DNA of 64,000 nucleotides, from NCBI GenBank assembly GCA_016584305.1, contig JACEEZ010016432.1, positions 1 to 64,000 of the forward strand, written 5' to 3'. The notes under the pieces were generated by a model. That model saw nothing but the letters and a program-made list of their open reading frames with translations. It was not told where the DNA came from and did not search any database. Positions 46,255 to 56,964 of this stretch are shown piece by piece. The position numbers and the translations under genes are program-made. Position 1 is the stretch's first letter. Every line of letters begins with the position of its first letter. The stretch is from Chionoecetes opilio (taxonomy: Eukaryota > Arthropoda > Malacostraca > Decapoda > Majidae).

Positions 46255-48300
46255 ATGATGATGACTTTACCCTACAGGGGGTCTAAGGCCCCTCTATCAA
46301 ATGACCCCCCGGTCCCCCTGGTTTACCGACCCCTGCTCCTCTTTTGTCCGGCCCGGAATATGTTTTGCCCATTCCCCAAACCCCCCCCAGAGACCTTAGT
46401 GCTCCGGCCCCCTACCAGATCAAGAATCCTCCCAGCACCAGGGGACACTCCTGCCCCAACCCCAAAACCTCCGCCTCCTTGCCTACACGCTCTTCCCCTC
46501 CAGACCTTCCTTTACCCTTTTCCTCCTCTCCAACCTTCTTTGCCCCTTCCTCATCCTGTATAGCTATCTGCACCCTACAACCCTTCTCCCTCCAGGAGAA
46601 CTAATCCGCACGTCACCTCTTTTTTACGCCCCCCAAAAACATCTACTTCTATCTCTCATCCCTCCTTTGAACTCTTTTTGGTCCCGCAAAATGGGACCGT
46701 TTTTCATCGCCCTTCAACGTGCCCTTTCTCTGGGGGAAGCCCTACTTTCCGGCTGCCCCAAATGTAGTTGCGAGGTTGCTTCCTACCCGCCCCGATCGGG
46801 CCCGCTGGTGACTGTTGACACCGAGGCCCAAAACTAATGCACTGCTCAAACCTTAAAGACTGCGGCAACCCCTTCTGCATCAGCCTGACTCAAATCTTAA
46901 CACCTGCACGGAACAGTTTCCATCTCCCCCCCCTTCTTTGTCCCGTCGTGCCCAATGGTTTGAGGCACGGGTGTCCTTCTCAACCTTTTGGCGAGGATTT
47001 GATTAGATGACGTTCGTTTCTGCTACACCATCCCACCCCGGGGCCCCCATAATCCCCTACCAACTTGCCAAAGCACTTTCCTCAAGCTCCTTGATAGCAT
47101 TTATGCCAAACCCGTGGGGTTGGGAAAGGGTGGCAGTGTGGCAAGCGGCCAACAAATATAATGGTGAGAGGACTATGGGAAGGGTGTGCAGTCCCCGGGA
47201 TTATGTATGGCCTGGAAAAATGGTGTGGTCAGGGAAAGGGGTTGGAAGATTGGAATAACACAGAACAAAGCAGGCAGAATAGCATTAAGCCCCAAAAGGT
47301 ATTGGCAGTGGAAACGATTGAGGAGACAGGGGTGGGGCACGTTCAGGAGAGGAGCAAAGGGGGCGAGGGACGAGCTAGACTGCAACGAATGGGTACAGAA
47401 ATGGGCAAAAAGTTTTTGGGGCGAAAATTTTATGGGGGGGATGAAAGACCAGTAAAAGGGAAAGATGGAAGGTGAAAATGGGAAGTTTTTTGACAGGAGT
47501 GATGGGAAAGGGGGGTGGCTGTATGCAAAAAAGGGAAAAAAAATGGGGGAGTGGAAAGAAAGGAAAGAAAAAATGGCTGAGGGGAATGAGTGAGAAATCA
47601 ACACTGGAATGGTACAGGGGAAAGGACCGCCACGGGATGAAAATTTTTATGATGGTGGCTATGGAGGGGCCCCCCTCTTTAAGCCCGGGCAAAATCGCTG
47701 GAGGTAAATGTCGTATGTACAGATGGAAGAATGTGGGAGCAAGGTGTGTGGATGTGTGTGACAGGGTGGGTGAAAACCCGGGGGCACTTGATGCTGGAAT
47801 GTGAACGGTATGAGTTGCTAGGACACAGATGTTGGAGGGAGTGGGAGGGAGGTCGGGGTGGAAAATGGCGGAGATGAGAGACAGGAGAGTGGAGTGGAGT
47901 ACCTCTGGGGGTTTGTGTGAGTGGAGGAGTGACAGTCTGTGTTGAGAGTGTAAAAGAATTCTTGGAGAAATCTTGGAGAGCACGTAAAAAACATGAGGGC
48001 AGGGGGGCCCCCCAGTGATGGGGGACCCCCTAGAAGTGAGCAGAGAGAGGAAGGAGGGGAAAAAGAAAACCCCATTTTGCTTCCCCCTTTTGCTTCTCCC
48101 CAACAGATTACATGTTGGGGGAACGCCGGACCAAAGGCTTCACGACAGCAAACTGCTGGGTACTCCCAAATCAAGATCAAGATCAAAATCATGTTGCCGG
48201 AGTTAACTACTCAGTTTAAAAAATACGCCCCACTCCTCGCCAGTGCCAGACCCCCTGGCGTTTTGGCCCCCCTGCCAAACACTGCCGACCCTTGCCAGGC
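46255..48300 (+). pseudogene. Jockey-like LINE ORF1, copy alpha, split by a LINE insertion
   Basis: Matches 54747-55767 with many indels. The N-terminal part is Pro/Ser-rich (46340-46560), followed by the VDTEAQ region near 46817 and the CPFCAQP zinc-knuckle start near 48300. The sequence is cut after position 47105 by a 1,085-bp LINE fragment absent from beta, and resumes at 48191 with atgttgccggagtt. Confidence 0.75.
47106..48190 (+). mobile_element. 5'-truncated CR1/L2-like LINE, alpha only
   Basis: The plus strand encodes the end of a CR1/L2-like ORF2: VRGLWEGCAVPGIMYGLE, KAGRIALSPKRY, then EKSTLEWYR, RMYRWK, and a final segment ending near a LERSWR.R.(K)NM-like region at about 47990. 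A 3' UTR follows and ends in a short tandem tail, atcaagatcaagatcaaaatc. Beta at 55626-55650 is the empty site (agcatttatgttgcc). ATG flanks both ends, a minimal target duplication. Several frame changes. Tandem-repeat tails are typical of CR1/L2 rather than poly(A) jockey elements. Confidence 0.8.
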
Positions 48301-48464
48301 CCATTTTGTGCTCAACCAAAAACTACGGATACTGGACTTGCTACTCTTTTGGGGTATTTCCAGTGGAGGCCAGTTTTTTCGATTCCTGACATTTTTGAAA
48401 ATCATCCCATTTCCCTTCCTAGGTTTCAGTATAAGATTACCGTTATCAGTAAATGTTTGTTTCA

Positions 48465-49978
48465 GGAGGTCCCGTTTACGAGCATTTTGGTATATGAGAA
48501 TCCGATAAAACGAATGTTAAATTAGGGGGCTTTTTCTAAGAATCGAAAAACCAATGTTACAACATTTAAACTGGGGTATAAAATTACCAGTTTTTACTAA
48601 AATAAATTCAATTATTTACTAAAAATTTTAAAGCATTTACTGACTATATATTTTACCTAAGGTTGTACGATAAATTAATCAAATTTAAAATATGATTTTG
48701 GGGCCCGCGACAATGTGGGCCCACAAAAATTACATCCTGGACGTGACAATGATTTAGACGCAAAACGAGTTTGTGGGCGTAAAAGGTCTGTCAGCCCTCC
48801 CCTTTCCCTTACCACCCTACCCTCTCGAGTCTTCAGTCCTACCTCCCCCCCTTTTTTTCACCCCCCTTCCGCCTTCCCCCCCCCCTTTCCCCCTTCCCTC
48901 CACCCCCCCCACTCCAACCCCCTACTCCCATGACCCCCTGGTGATGCCTCCACCCCGTACTCCCTGACCACGTGGTGATGCCATTTCCCCCCCGTACTCC
49001 CCTGACCACGTGGGATGGAGGAAGGGGGTAGGGAGTAGGGGTGGGTGGTGGGTCCCCCCCCTTTTCCCCACCAACCCACCATCACCCCCTTTTTTATTAA
49101 ACCACCCTCCCCCCTTTCCCCCCTTTTCCATTACCAACCAAACCCCGTTTTTCCCCCCTTCATCTCTACCCGCCTATTCCTTCTCCCTCACCCTGGAAAC
49201 ACACCCCACTGTGAGGCGTTTTCTGAGGCATGGGCCCTTTACGCTATCGTGATACGTTCATGGGACTGTCGTGGTTATCGTAACTTTATCTGATGACAAA
49301 AAATTTTAAAAACCCTTTATTTTCCATTCGTGACTTGTCTTACAGTGTCATGTCCATCGGACCCTCTTACGCCGTTGAACTACGTACAGGCAGCGTGCTT
49401 GTTGTGAGGCTACGTGGTTTGCGTTTATCGGGGGACAATTTTACGATAGCGTCAATAATCCCCAAATTTGGGGGCGGGTATCGTGGGGCGTTATGGAATG
49501 TGTGAAGGGGGCTTTCCCAATTATCAAGGGGGGGAGGAAGAACTCAACCCCGTCATCCGCAAACGCGTCATCCCTGTTTTTCTCTCGAGCCCGGAAGAGA
49601 AAAAAAGGGGGCTCTCAGCTGGCTACATGCCAGTTCCCGCTCCCCCCCCCAACATTACCACTTGTGAGTGTTATGCATGTTTTATGTTTAATTAAATTTA
49701 TTTTTGGGTTTTTTTGTGTGCATTTTCTCTTTTAGAATGCTTTTTCCCCCCAGAAAAGGGAGTCAGTGTGGGTAATATAACACTGTGTGTTTGTTGTTTT
49801 CTAAGTTTTTTTTTAGCTTGAAAAATTTTTCTTTTTTTTTTTTTTTAATTGATGGGGTCCTGGGAAACCCAAAACCCTTTTTTTACCCTTGTTAGTGTTT
49901 TGTTAACGATTTCCTTTTCGATATGCCAGGTGGAACCTAACCCCCTTTAATCTTCGAACCTCCCTGTATAAATTATCA
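48465..49978. mobile_element. Tigger/pogo-like element (type A), copy alpha
   Basis: Left end caggaggtcccgtttacgag, right end cgaacctccctgta. Same interior as 55925-57485 including the CACGTGG repeats (reduced) and the cgctatcgtgatacg inner element. Error-rich. Confidence 0.8.
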
Positions 49979-50114
49979 AAAAAAAAAACTGTAAAATCAC
50001 TAAAGAAATCCATTTAGAGGTAAGAAAATGCGTGAACTAAAAATAAAATTTTTCAAACCCCTTTGGGAAAAAATTTCCCTTCGGGCCCCAAAAAAAAAAA
50101 AAAAAAAAAAAAAT

Positions 50115-51095
50115 TTAAATAAAACAAATAATCAACCTCATATTGGGCACATTTGGAACCGGGTTGACCAGGGGAAGGTCATAAGCCCACTTGTGAGATG
50201 ATTCGATCACTTTTTTTTTTTTTTTTTTTTTTAGCAGCCTATTAGCGATAATTGTGAAAAAAAAGTGGGTTGCGAGAATTGAGGAAACCTTGATGTAGGG
50301 TGATGGGTGAGTGAATGGGTGGGGTGATGGGTAATGGGTGTGGGGTGATGGGTGAGTGAATGGTGTGGGGGTGATGGGTGATGGGTGAGGGAATAGGTGG
50401 GGGGTGATGGGTAATGGTAAATATAAGTGAAAGTGTGTCTGTCTGTCTGTCTGTCTGTGGTGTGTGTGTGTGTGTGTGTGTGTTTTGTCTGGTATAGGTT
50501 CCGCCCCCCGTGGCGCAATCACCTCATATGGCACATTTTTGGAACCGGGTTGACCAGGGAAGGTTTTAAGCCAATTATGAGATGATCCGATCACTTTTTT
50601 TTTTTTTTTTAGCAGCCTATTAGCGATAATTGTGAAAAAAAAGTGGGTTGCGAGAATTGAGGAAACCTTGATGTAGGGTGATGGGTAATGGGTGAGTGAA
50701 TGGGTGGGGTGATGGGTAATGGGTGTGGGGTGATGGGTGAGTGAATGGTGGGGGGTGATGGGTGATGGGTGAGGGAATAGGTGGGGGGTGATGGGTAATG
50801 GGTGAGTGAATGGGTGTTGTGGTGATGGGTAATGGGTGAGTGAATGGGTGGGGGGTGATGGGTAATGGGTCGTGAATGGGTGGGGGTGATGGGTAATGGG
50901 TGAGTGAATGGGTGGGGGGAATACATACATTTCTACATCCATGATTTCAGGAAAGTTAGAAGGGGCTATCTGGAGAGTCCGTGTTTGGTGGGCCGAAGGC
51001 CCACCAAACACAGGTGGTGGGCCAAAGGCCCACCACCAATAGCCCTCCGCAGGAGCTAGCCAAAAAGTCCGCCCGGAGGGCGGCTTTGCGGCTAG
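50115..51095 (+). mobile_element. Non-autonomous Helitron, copy beta
   Basis: The 3' end is textbook: a GC hairpin CCGCCC-GGA-GGGCGG at 51069-51083, then eight bases, then CTAG at 51092-51095 followed by T. A second strong hairpin, ggtgggccaaaggcccacc, lies at about 51017-51035. The interior has two tandem units (about 50120-50425 and 50425-50925). Each has the block cgcaatcacctcatatggc (only its end in the first), tgagatga(t)(t)cgatcac, a T-run, cctattagcgataattgtg and a GGGTGATGGGTAATGGG minisatellite. The true 5' TC end is missing at the alpha/beta junction. The His/Pro/Ser-rich minus frame of 298 codons is a repeat artefact. Confidence 0.85.
50430..50485. repeat. (GTCT)n and (GT)n microsatellite
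   Basis: gtgtctgtctgtctgtctg followed by about 22 bp of GT. In Helitrons of this type the GTCTGTC tract lies near the 5' end, so this marks the start of the second tandem unit. Confidence 0.85.
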
Positions 51096-51982
51096 TATAT
51101 ATATAAAGTCAAAATTTACTGTGATTTGGCATATTTTCGTATATTTTCAAGATGTGGCACATTTTCGGATATATTTGGAACATAATTTAAGTATGTTTTT
51201 TGCCAGATATGTACATTAGGTCCTAATAAAGCCGCAGGCACCACCAGAATTTAATTACGAGTAATATATATTAGCGTAGGGGGATTGTTTCGATTAATTA
51301 TATAATTATATATACGTATATAATTATAATAGCTATTAAAATTTAAAATGCCGATATTTCAAAAACTATACGTGCTAGAGAAAAAGCAATGCCATTTTTT
51401 AAATCAGCAGCAAAAAATGCTTTCCAACCCACACACAATGAACTCAGAACCATTTTTGGTGTCAACCAGTGTTATCTGAATGCGGGCATGTAAATCAACA
51501 ATTTTTAAACTTTTCGACGCATTGAAATTGCCATACAGTAAAAATAATCTTTTTTTTCTTCTTGTATTTCCTTTTTATGGCCCTAGATTTTGCACATCTT
51601 TACCCATTGTTCTGGACTCAGGCTAGATATAAATAATAACATACATCAGTTGATACTTAGGGGAGGCGGTAGCGGAGTGGTTAGCGTCTCCGACTGGCTT
51701 TCTCGGTGACCCGAGTTCGATCCCCGAAGAAAACCAAAACCTTTCTACACCGTCGAGTGGCCTAAGAACACCCACATGCCCTGCCCATCAACTCTACCTT
51801 CGATTGCGAGTGCATCGGAGGACACAGGGGGGCGGCATGAGCCTCTAATCACAGGCGTCACTATAAGAATCCTGCCTGCGCCACCACGGGCGAGGACCAA
51901 CCATCAGAGCCCTCAAGTGAACCTCCAGAGCCTACCATCCGAGCCCTGGGACACCACTGCCTACAGGCGCTATAGGCACAGA

Positions 51983-52030
<48 letters not shown>

Positions 52031-52750
52031 GTTGATCTATTGACAAGTTTGAACATAATGAAAATCGGTCCATAACTATTCAAACTCAATCTTTTTTTAA
52101 TTCTTAAATCAAAACTTTGAGAATCGAAATCAGCATCTAAAGATGTGGCAAATATCTCTGCTCTTAACTTTTTAGTATTATTTTTCACAATAACAGACAG
52201 TTAGTATCAGAATTTTTTTTAAATAATATACATACATAATATTAACTGCAAGGAAGGCTCTTGGTCCCCTCTTTTTTAAAAGATATTATCCACTCACAGG
52301 TCTTATAAGGTGCTAACTCACTCGAAGTTGCCAAGTTTTATTATCATCATTACAAGTCAATAGGCTCGTACTCTTTACCTCTTCTGCTGGTCGTCTCCTC
52401 TCTTTGGTGATCTTGTCACTTCTTTATCACAAGTCCTGCTTCTTGAGGCCAAAAATGGTGTGAGGCCCCAGATGAAGAAGGAAGAAAGAAGCCTGGTACC
52501 CAAAGTTAAAAGTTATGTTCCTGGATTGCTGGTCTGGTTATAAACATAACTAAGCAGCTCACCGTACTTGTCTTTTGATATATTCATCCAAATATTGTAA
52601 TGAAATGACTTAGTGGTGTTATGAGTCCCCTTGAGTAATTTCTGTAGGAAGTCAGGGCTGGCCAGCGCAGGTGGGGTGATTTATGAGCAGATTTAAAGGT
52701 AAAAAAATATATATTGCTTATGATAACGACCCCTTTGTCCCTAGGCCCGC
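51096..52750. repeat. Repeat R, copy beta
   Basis: Non-coding sequence repeated in alpha and, for 51110-51475, as the reverse complement at 34450-35606. AT-rich, with tatataattataatagc and gccgatatttcaaaaac landmarks. It contains the SINE insertion. No terminus identified, so its nature (segmental repeat or part of a larger transposon) is open. Confidence 0.7.
51661..52029 (+). mobile_element. tRNA-derived SINE, copy beta
   Basis: The head GGAGGCGGTAGCGGAGTGG contains an A box (TAGCGGAGTGG, 51670-51680), and the B box GAGTTCGATCC is at 51713-51723; together they look like a pol III promoter from a class II tRNA. A body of about 250 bp unrelated to tRNA follows, ending in gcacagatgt and an A-run 51986-52029. 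GTTGAT at 51649-51654 and 52031-52036 is the minimal target duplication. Mobilised presumably by a poly(A)-using LINE in trans. Confidence 0.85.
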
Positions 52751-53007
52751 TGTCATCGTGGGGGGGCTTCGGGCCCGGGGACTGGGGCGCCCAGGGGATG
52801 ACCCCTGGTCACTCCCTTGATTTCGGGCCTCTGTTCTCGGTCTGACAAATTTTGTCTTCCTCTTTTTTGCCCTTCTTCCCTCTATCTCTCTTATACCTCC
52901 TCCTATCCCCCTTTCCTCCTAAGGTGTGAGAGCCGTGCTGATGAGATATGAGGCTGGCTTTGGGCCAGTCCTAAACGGCCTCAGGGTGCCACGGCAGTGT
53001 TGTAGGT

Positions 53008-53140
53008 CTCGAGACTGGTCTTGGTCTCGAGACCAGTTTGATGTGGTCTTGGTCTTGGTCTCGTTTGATGTGGTCTTGGTCTTGATCTTGGTCTCGAAGC
53101 TTCTGGTCTCGGAGTTTGGCTCGAAACCAGGTCGAGACCA
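53008..53140. repeat. (GGTCTTGGTCTC)n minisatellite, first tract
   Basis: Imperfect 6/12-mers of ggtctt and ggtctc, including ctcgagac. A second tract lies at 54482-54618. The two tracts flank the hAT remnant and MITE. The Lys/Thr/Glu-rich frames on minus are repeat artefacts. Confidence 0.85.
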
Positions 53141-53269
53141 GGATTAAAAAGTGCATCGCGGCGTGGGGAAGGTCGGAATTTATTATCATACACGGAGAAA
53201 AATCATGGCTGTTTCGATTCACGGCGCGTTACACAGAGTTGTACTTTCTAGAGATTGGACAGCCACCAC

Positions 53270-53600
53270 ATCGTAAGATGCCTCGTCTGCTAGCCAAGTA
53301 CCGGACAATTAGGAAGCGTTCGAAGAGCGCGGAGAAGGAGAGCACACGGGCCCAGTTTAACCGGTACTTAGAGGTAGAGTGCAAGTCTGGAGGCCACGCC
53401 GATCCTATCTTCTTTTAGCTTGCTTCTCAAGAGCGCTATCCACTTGTCTTCATGCTTGCTATGAAGGTCCTCTCCGTCCCAGCAACGAGCGCATCTTTAG
53501 CAGGGGCGGTATCATCATGCGTCCTCACCGTTCGCAGCTGTCATCGAAGATGTTAGAAATGCTAATGTTTTTAAAATGCAATTGCCACGTAATCACGTGT
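53270..53600 (+). pseudogene. hAT transposase C-terminal dimerisation domain remnant
   Basis: Plus strand, with one frame change: ERYPLVFMLAMKVLSVPATS (53432-53492), then NERIFSRGGIIMRPHRSQL and SSKMLEMLMFLKCN to about 53590. This is the conserved hAT C-terminus (..LSIPATSAPVERVFS.GG.I..P.R..L..+.+..L.FL..N). Upstream RLLAKYRTIRKRSKSAEKES.. is also open and may belong to it or to another part of the element. The catalytic DDE core is not seen. hAT elements are cut-and-paste transposons; only a scrap remains. Confidence 0.78.
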
Positions 53601-53667
53601 TGCAAAATGTAATGAGTTAACGACAGAGTAAACTGTAAAATGTAAGAAAATTTGCAAAATGTAACTA

Positions 53668-53768
53668 CAGGAAAACCTCGTTTATCCGGCACCCTCGGGG
53701 GGGAGCGCATGCCGGATAACTCATTTTGCCGTTGTTTTGAGAGTTACTCTTATGGAATCGCCCAAAAT

Positions 53769-53810
<42 letters not shown>

Positions 53811-54142
53811 CCATCGCAAGGAACCGGCCAAGGGCACAACAAAAATGGGTAACACAAAGCCCACTTAGTTGCCAGTCCCTATAAAGAAGACAGTAAGAGA
53901 ATAAAATAAAAAAGAGGGGTGAGCCAATTTAGTTCGGGAGGTGTCTTGTTACTCTTCTTTTGAAAAGATGTAAGTCATAGGAAAGTGGAAAAATAGAAAC
54001 AGGAAGAGAGTTCCAGAGTTTATCAGTGAAAAAAAAAAAAAAATAATAAAAAAAAAAAAAAAAAAAAAAAAGCCTGGGTCGATTAGTGCCGTTGTTTTGA
54101 GGGTGCCGTTGTTTTGAATGCCGGTTAAATGAGGTTCTCCTG
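53668..54142. mobile_element. Tigger-like MITE (type E) carrying a LINE scrap
   Basis: The left end CAGGAAAACCTCGTTTATCC and the right end ..AAATGAGGTTCTCCTG are inverted, with TA on both sides. Next to the ends, ccggcaccctcggggggag and gccggataactcattttgccg / gagggtgccgttgttttgaatgccgg are also inverted. The insert at 53772-54071 is LINE 3' sequence with flanking T- and A-runs; without it the element is about 175 bp, a compact MITE. Confidence 0.85.
53772..54030 (-). pseudogene. Jockey-like LINE 3' end, 5'-truncated
   Basis: The reverse complement matches 61640-61861: the ORF2 C-terminus (SGTLFLFLFFHFPMTYIFSKEE in a shifted frame) and 3' UTR (gggactggcaac, ttgtgttacccatttttgttg, ccagttccttg). 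The poly(T) at 53772-53810 is the poly(A) tail on this strand. About 220 bp of element sequence. Confidence 0.88.
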
Positions 54143-54481
54143 TAGTAGTAAATTGTATTTGTTTGAATATACTTTGCCTATTTGCCTTCTTTCTTTTTCT
54201 TTTTACAGCAGCTAACCCATCACATGTATAGGGTATTAACCGCATGGACAAAGGTTGAGCATATAACAGTTTGGTTCACATTTTAAATTATTTTTGCATT
54301 TGATCCCTAAGACTATATGGATAATTTAATTAGGTCCGTTATATTCAAAGTTACATGTATGAGAAAATAAATTAAAACCTATTCCTTACAAACAGGACAG
54401 GACAATACCATTTAGTATTTACGCAGTACAGACCAAAAACATTCAGATAATAGTCATATTTATAAAAAATATTTTTATATG

Positions 54482-54618
54482 CCTGTTCTTGGTCTTGGTC
54501 TTGGTCTCGGAGTGTCTTGGTCTTGGTCTCGGAGGGCTGGTCTTGGTCTCGGAAGGTCTGGTCTTGGTCTTAGTCTCGAAGGGTCTGGTCTTGGTCTTGG
54601 TCTCGGAGGGTCTGGTCT
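54482..54618. repeat. (GGTCTTGGTCTC)n minisatellite, second tract
   Basis: Continuation of the array at 53008-53140, here with ggtctcggagggtctggtcttg units of about 22-24 bp. Confidence 0.85.
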
Positions 54619-54746
54619 TGACTACAACACTGTGCCACGCGCATGGTATACCCTCGGTGCCACTGCCCTTACCCCTCATGGGGGTTATGTGGGGTGGATC
54701 GTTTATATCCCCCTCCTTCCCTCAGGCTCCCCAGGGCCAATGATGA

Positions 54747-55767
54747 TGATGACTTTACTCCTACAGGGGCTCTAAGGCCCCTCTATCAAATGACCCTCCG
54801 GATCCCCCTGGTTTACCGACCCCTGCTCCTCTTTTGACTCCGGCCCGGAATACTGATATGCCCATTCCCCAAACTCCACCCTCAGAGACACTTAGTGCTC
54901 CTGAGCCCCCTAGCCAGATCAAGAATCCATCCTCAGCACCAGGCGACACTCCTGCCCACAACCCCACTACCTCCGCCATCCTTGCCTACACGCTCTTCCC
55001 CTCCAGATCCTTCCTTTACCCTTCCTCCTCTCCAACCTTCTTTGCCCTCTTCCTCATCCTGTATAGCTACTCTTGCACCCTACAACCCTTCTCCCTCCAG
55101 GAGAACTACAGTCCGCACAGTCACCTCTTTCTCACGCCCACACACATCTACTTCTATCTCTCATCCCTCCTTCGACACTCTTTTTGGTCCTGCAAAATGG
55201 GACCGTTTCTTCATCGTCCCTTGCAACGTGCCTTACTCTGCGAACGCCCTACGTTTCCAGGCATGCCTCCAACGGTAAGTTGGCGAGGTTGCATTCCGTA
55301 CCCGCCCCGATCGGTCCCGCCTGGTGACTGTTGACACCGAGGCCCAAGCTAATGCACTGCTCAACCTTAAAGACCTCGACGGCAACCCCTTCTGCATCAC
55401 GCCTGACACAACTCTTAACACCTGCACTGGAACAGTTTCCATCTCCCCGCGTTCTTGTCCAGTCGATGACACCGAATGGTTCGAGTGCACGGATGTCCTT
55501 CTCAACCTTTTGGCAGAGGATTATGATTATGATGACGTTGCAGTTTACTGCTACACCATCCCACCCCGGGGCCGCCATAAGTCCCCTACCAACATTGCCA
55601 AAGTCACTTTCCTGGCAAGATCTCCTTGATAGCATTTATGTTGCCGGAGTTAACTACTCAGTTTAAACATACCGCCCTACTCCTCGCCAGTGCCAGACCT
55701 CCTGGCGTTTTGGCCACCCTGCCAAGCACTGCCGATCCCTTGCCAGCTGCCCATTTTGTGCTCAACC
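54747..55767 (+). pseudogene. Jockey-like LINE ORF1 (gag-like), first part
   Basis: The N-terminal half is Pro/Ser-rich (PIPQTPPSETLSAPEPPS, about 54857). A conserved globular part follows: FDTLFGPAKWDRFF at about 55172, PCNVPYSANALRFQACLQ, LVTVDTEAQANALLNLKDLD at 55321, EWFECTDVLLNLL and YCYTIPPRG. Then, shifted, come a GVNYSV piece and the zinc-knuckle region: CQT.WRFGHPAKHC (second cysteine replaced by Ser) near 55695 and CPFCAQ at about 55748-55765. Gag-like LINE ORF1 proteins bind the RNA and carry two or three CCHC knuckles here. The second knuckle is cut exactly by the foldback element; its remainder (PGHARSTC) lies at 60581. Confidence 0.85.
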
Positions 55768-56421
55768 AAAGACTACTGTATACTGGACTTGCTACTCATT
55801 TTGGGATATTTCCAGTGGAGGCCAGTTTTGCGATTCCTGACATTTTCGAACATCACTCCCATTTCCCTTCCTATGGTTTAACAGTATAAATGATATACCG
55901 TTATCTAGGTAAATGTTTGTTCTACAGGGAGGTCCTGTTATACGAGCATTCGGTATATGAGAATCCGATGATACGAGATGTGTAAATTAGGGTCTATTTT
56001 CAATATACGAGATCGAAAATCCAATGTTACAACATTCAAACTGGGGTGAGTAAAATTACCAAGTTATTTACTAAAGTAAATTACAAGTTATTTACTAAAA
56101 TTATAAAGTCATTTACTGACTATATGATTTTACCTAAGGTTGTACGATAATTAATCAATCTGAAAATATGATAATTCTGGTGGCTCAGTACGACAATGTG
56201 GCCTACAAAAATTCACATCCTGGACGATGTACAATGATTCAGATGCGCAGAGACGAGTTTGTGGGCAGTGAAAGAGGTCTGTGCAGCCCTCCCTTGTCCC
56301 TTACCTACCCTACCCTCTCGAGTCTTCAGTCCTACCTCCCCCCCTTTTTTGCACCCCCTTCCGCCTTCTCCCCCCTTTCTCATTCACCTCCACCCACCCC
56401 CTACTCCCAACCCCCTACTCC

Positions 56422-56513
56422 CATGACCACGTGGTGATGCCATCCACCCCGTACTCCCATGACCACGTGGTGATGCCATCCACCCCGTACTCCCATGACC
56501 ACGTGGTGATGGA
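56422..56513. repeat. 36-bp tandem repeat with CACGTGG, 2.6 units
   Basis: catgaccacgtggtgatgcc begins at 56422, 56458 and 56494 (exact 36-bp period). Each unit has a CCACGTGG palindrome, i.e. an E-box type site, though inside a transposon this need not be regulatory. Alpha has about two decayed units. Confidence 0.9.
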
Positions 56514-56740
56514 GGAAGGGGGTAGGGAGTAGGGGGTGGGTGGTGGATCCCCCCCCCGTTTCCCCACCAACACACCATCACCCCCTTCTTTATTACAACC
56601 ACCCTCCCCCGTTTCCCCCCTTCTCCATTACCAACACAACCCTGTTTCTCCCACCTTCATCTCTAGCCCCGGCCTATTCCTTCTCCATCACCATGGAAAC
56701 ACACACCCACGTGTGAGGCATGTTGCATGAGGCATGGCTC

Positions 56741-56964
56741 TTGACGCTATCGTGATACGTTCATGGCACTGTCGTGGTTATCGTAACTTTATCATGATGA
56801 CAAAATGACCGTTGATTTTCCATTCGTGACATTGTCTTACAGCTGTCATGACTCCATCGTGACCATCTTACGACCGTCATGACACATACGTACAGGCAGC
56901 GTGACATTGTTGTGAGGCTATCGTGGTTTGCGTTTATCGTGGACAAATTTCACGATAGCGTCAA
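56741..56964. mobile_element. Small TIR element with repeated TATCGTG motifs
   Basis: TTGACGCTATCGTGA at 56741-56755 and its exact reverse complement at 56950-56964 bracket 224 bp. The interior is dense in variants of ATCGTG/TCATGAC/GTCGTGG on both strands (for example gtcgtggttatcgtaac, ccatcgtgacc, cgaccgtcatgac, ggctatcgtgg). It lies inside the type A element. Target duplication is not clear. Confidence 0.65.

Larger units (their letters stand above)
41700..50090. repeat. Direct repeat block alpha
   Basis: Same order of parts as block beta (50115-57590): Helitron, repeat R, tRNA-SINE, hAT remnant, MITE, (GGTCTT)n minisatellite, jockey-like ORF1, foldback left end, type A Tigger-like element, foldback arm. 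Alpha differs by pervasive homopolymer expansion (single bases between runs replaced) and by one extra LINE insertion at 47106-48190. Offset to beta is about 8.4 kb at the SINE and about 7.5 kb after the LINE insertion. Confidence 0.9.

Noticed and set aside
47375..48103. 242-codon minus frame
   Set aside because: It is antisense to the CR1/L2-like ORF2 end encoded on the plus strand.
50115..51011. 298-codon His/Pro/Ser/Thr-rich minus frame
   Set aside because: Translation of the Helitron minisatellite; the period of the peptide equals the DNA repeat.
51661..51735. A functional tRNA gene
   Set aside because: Promoter boxes are tRNA-like, but there is no clear acceptor stem pairing, and the sequence continues into a SINE body with poly(A).
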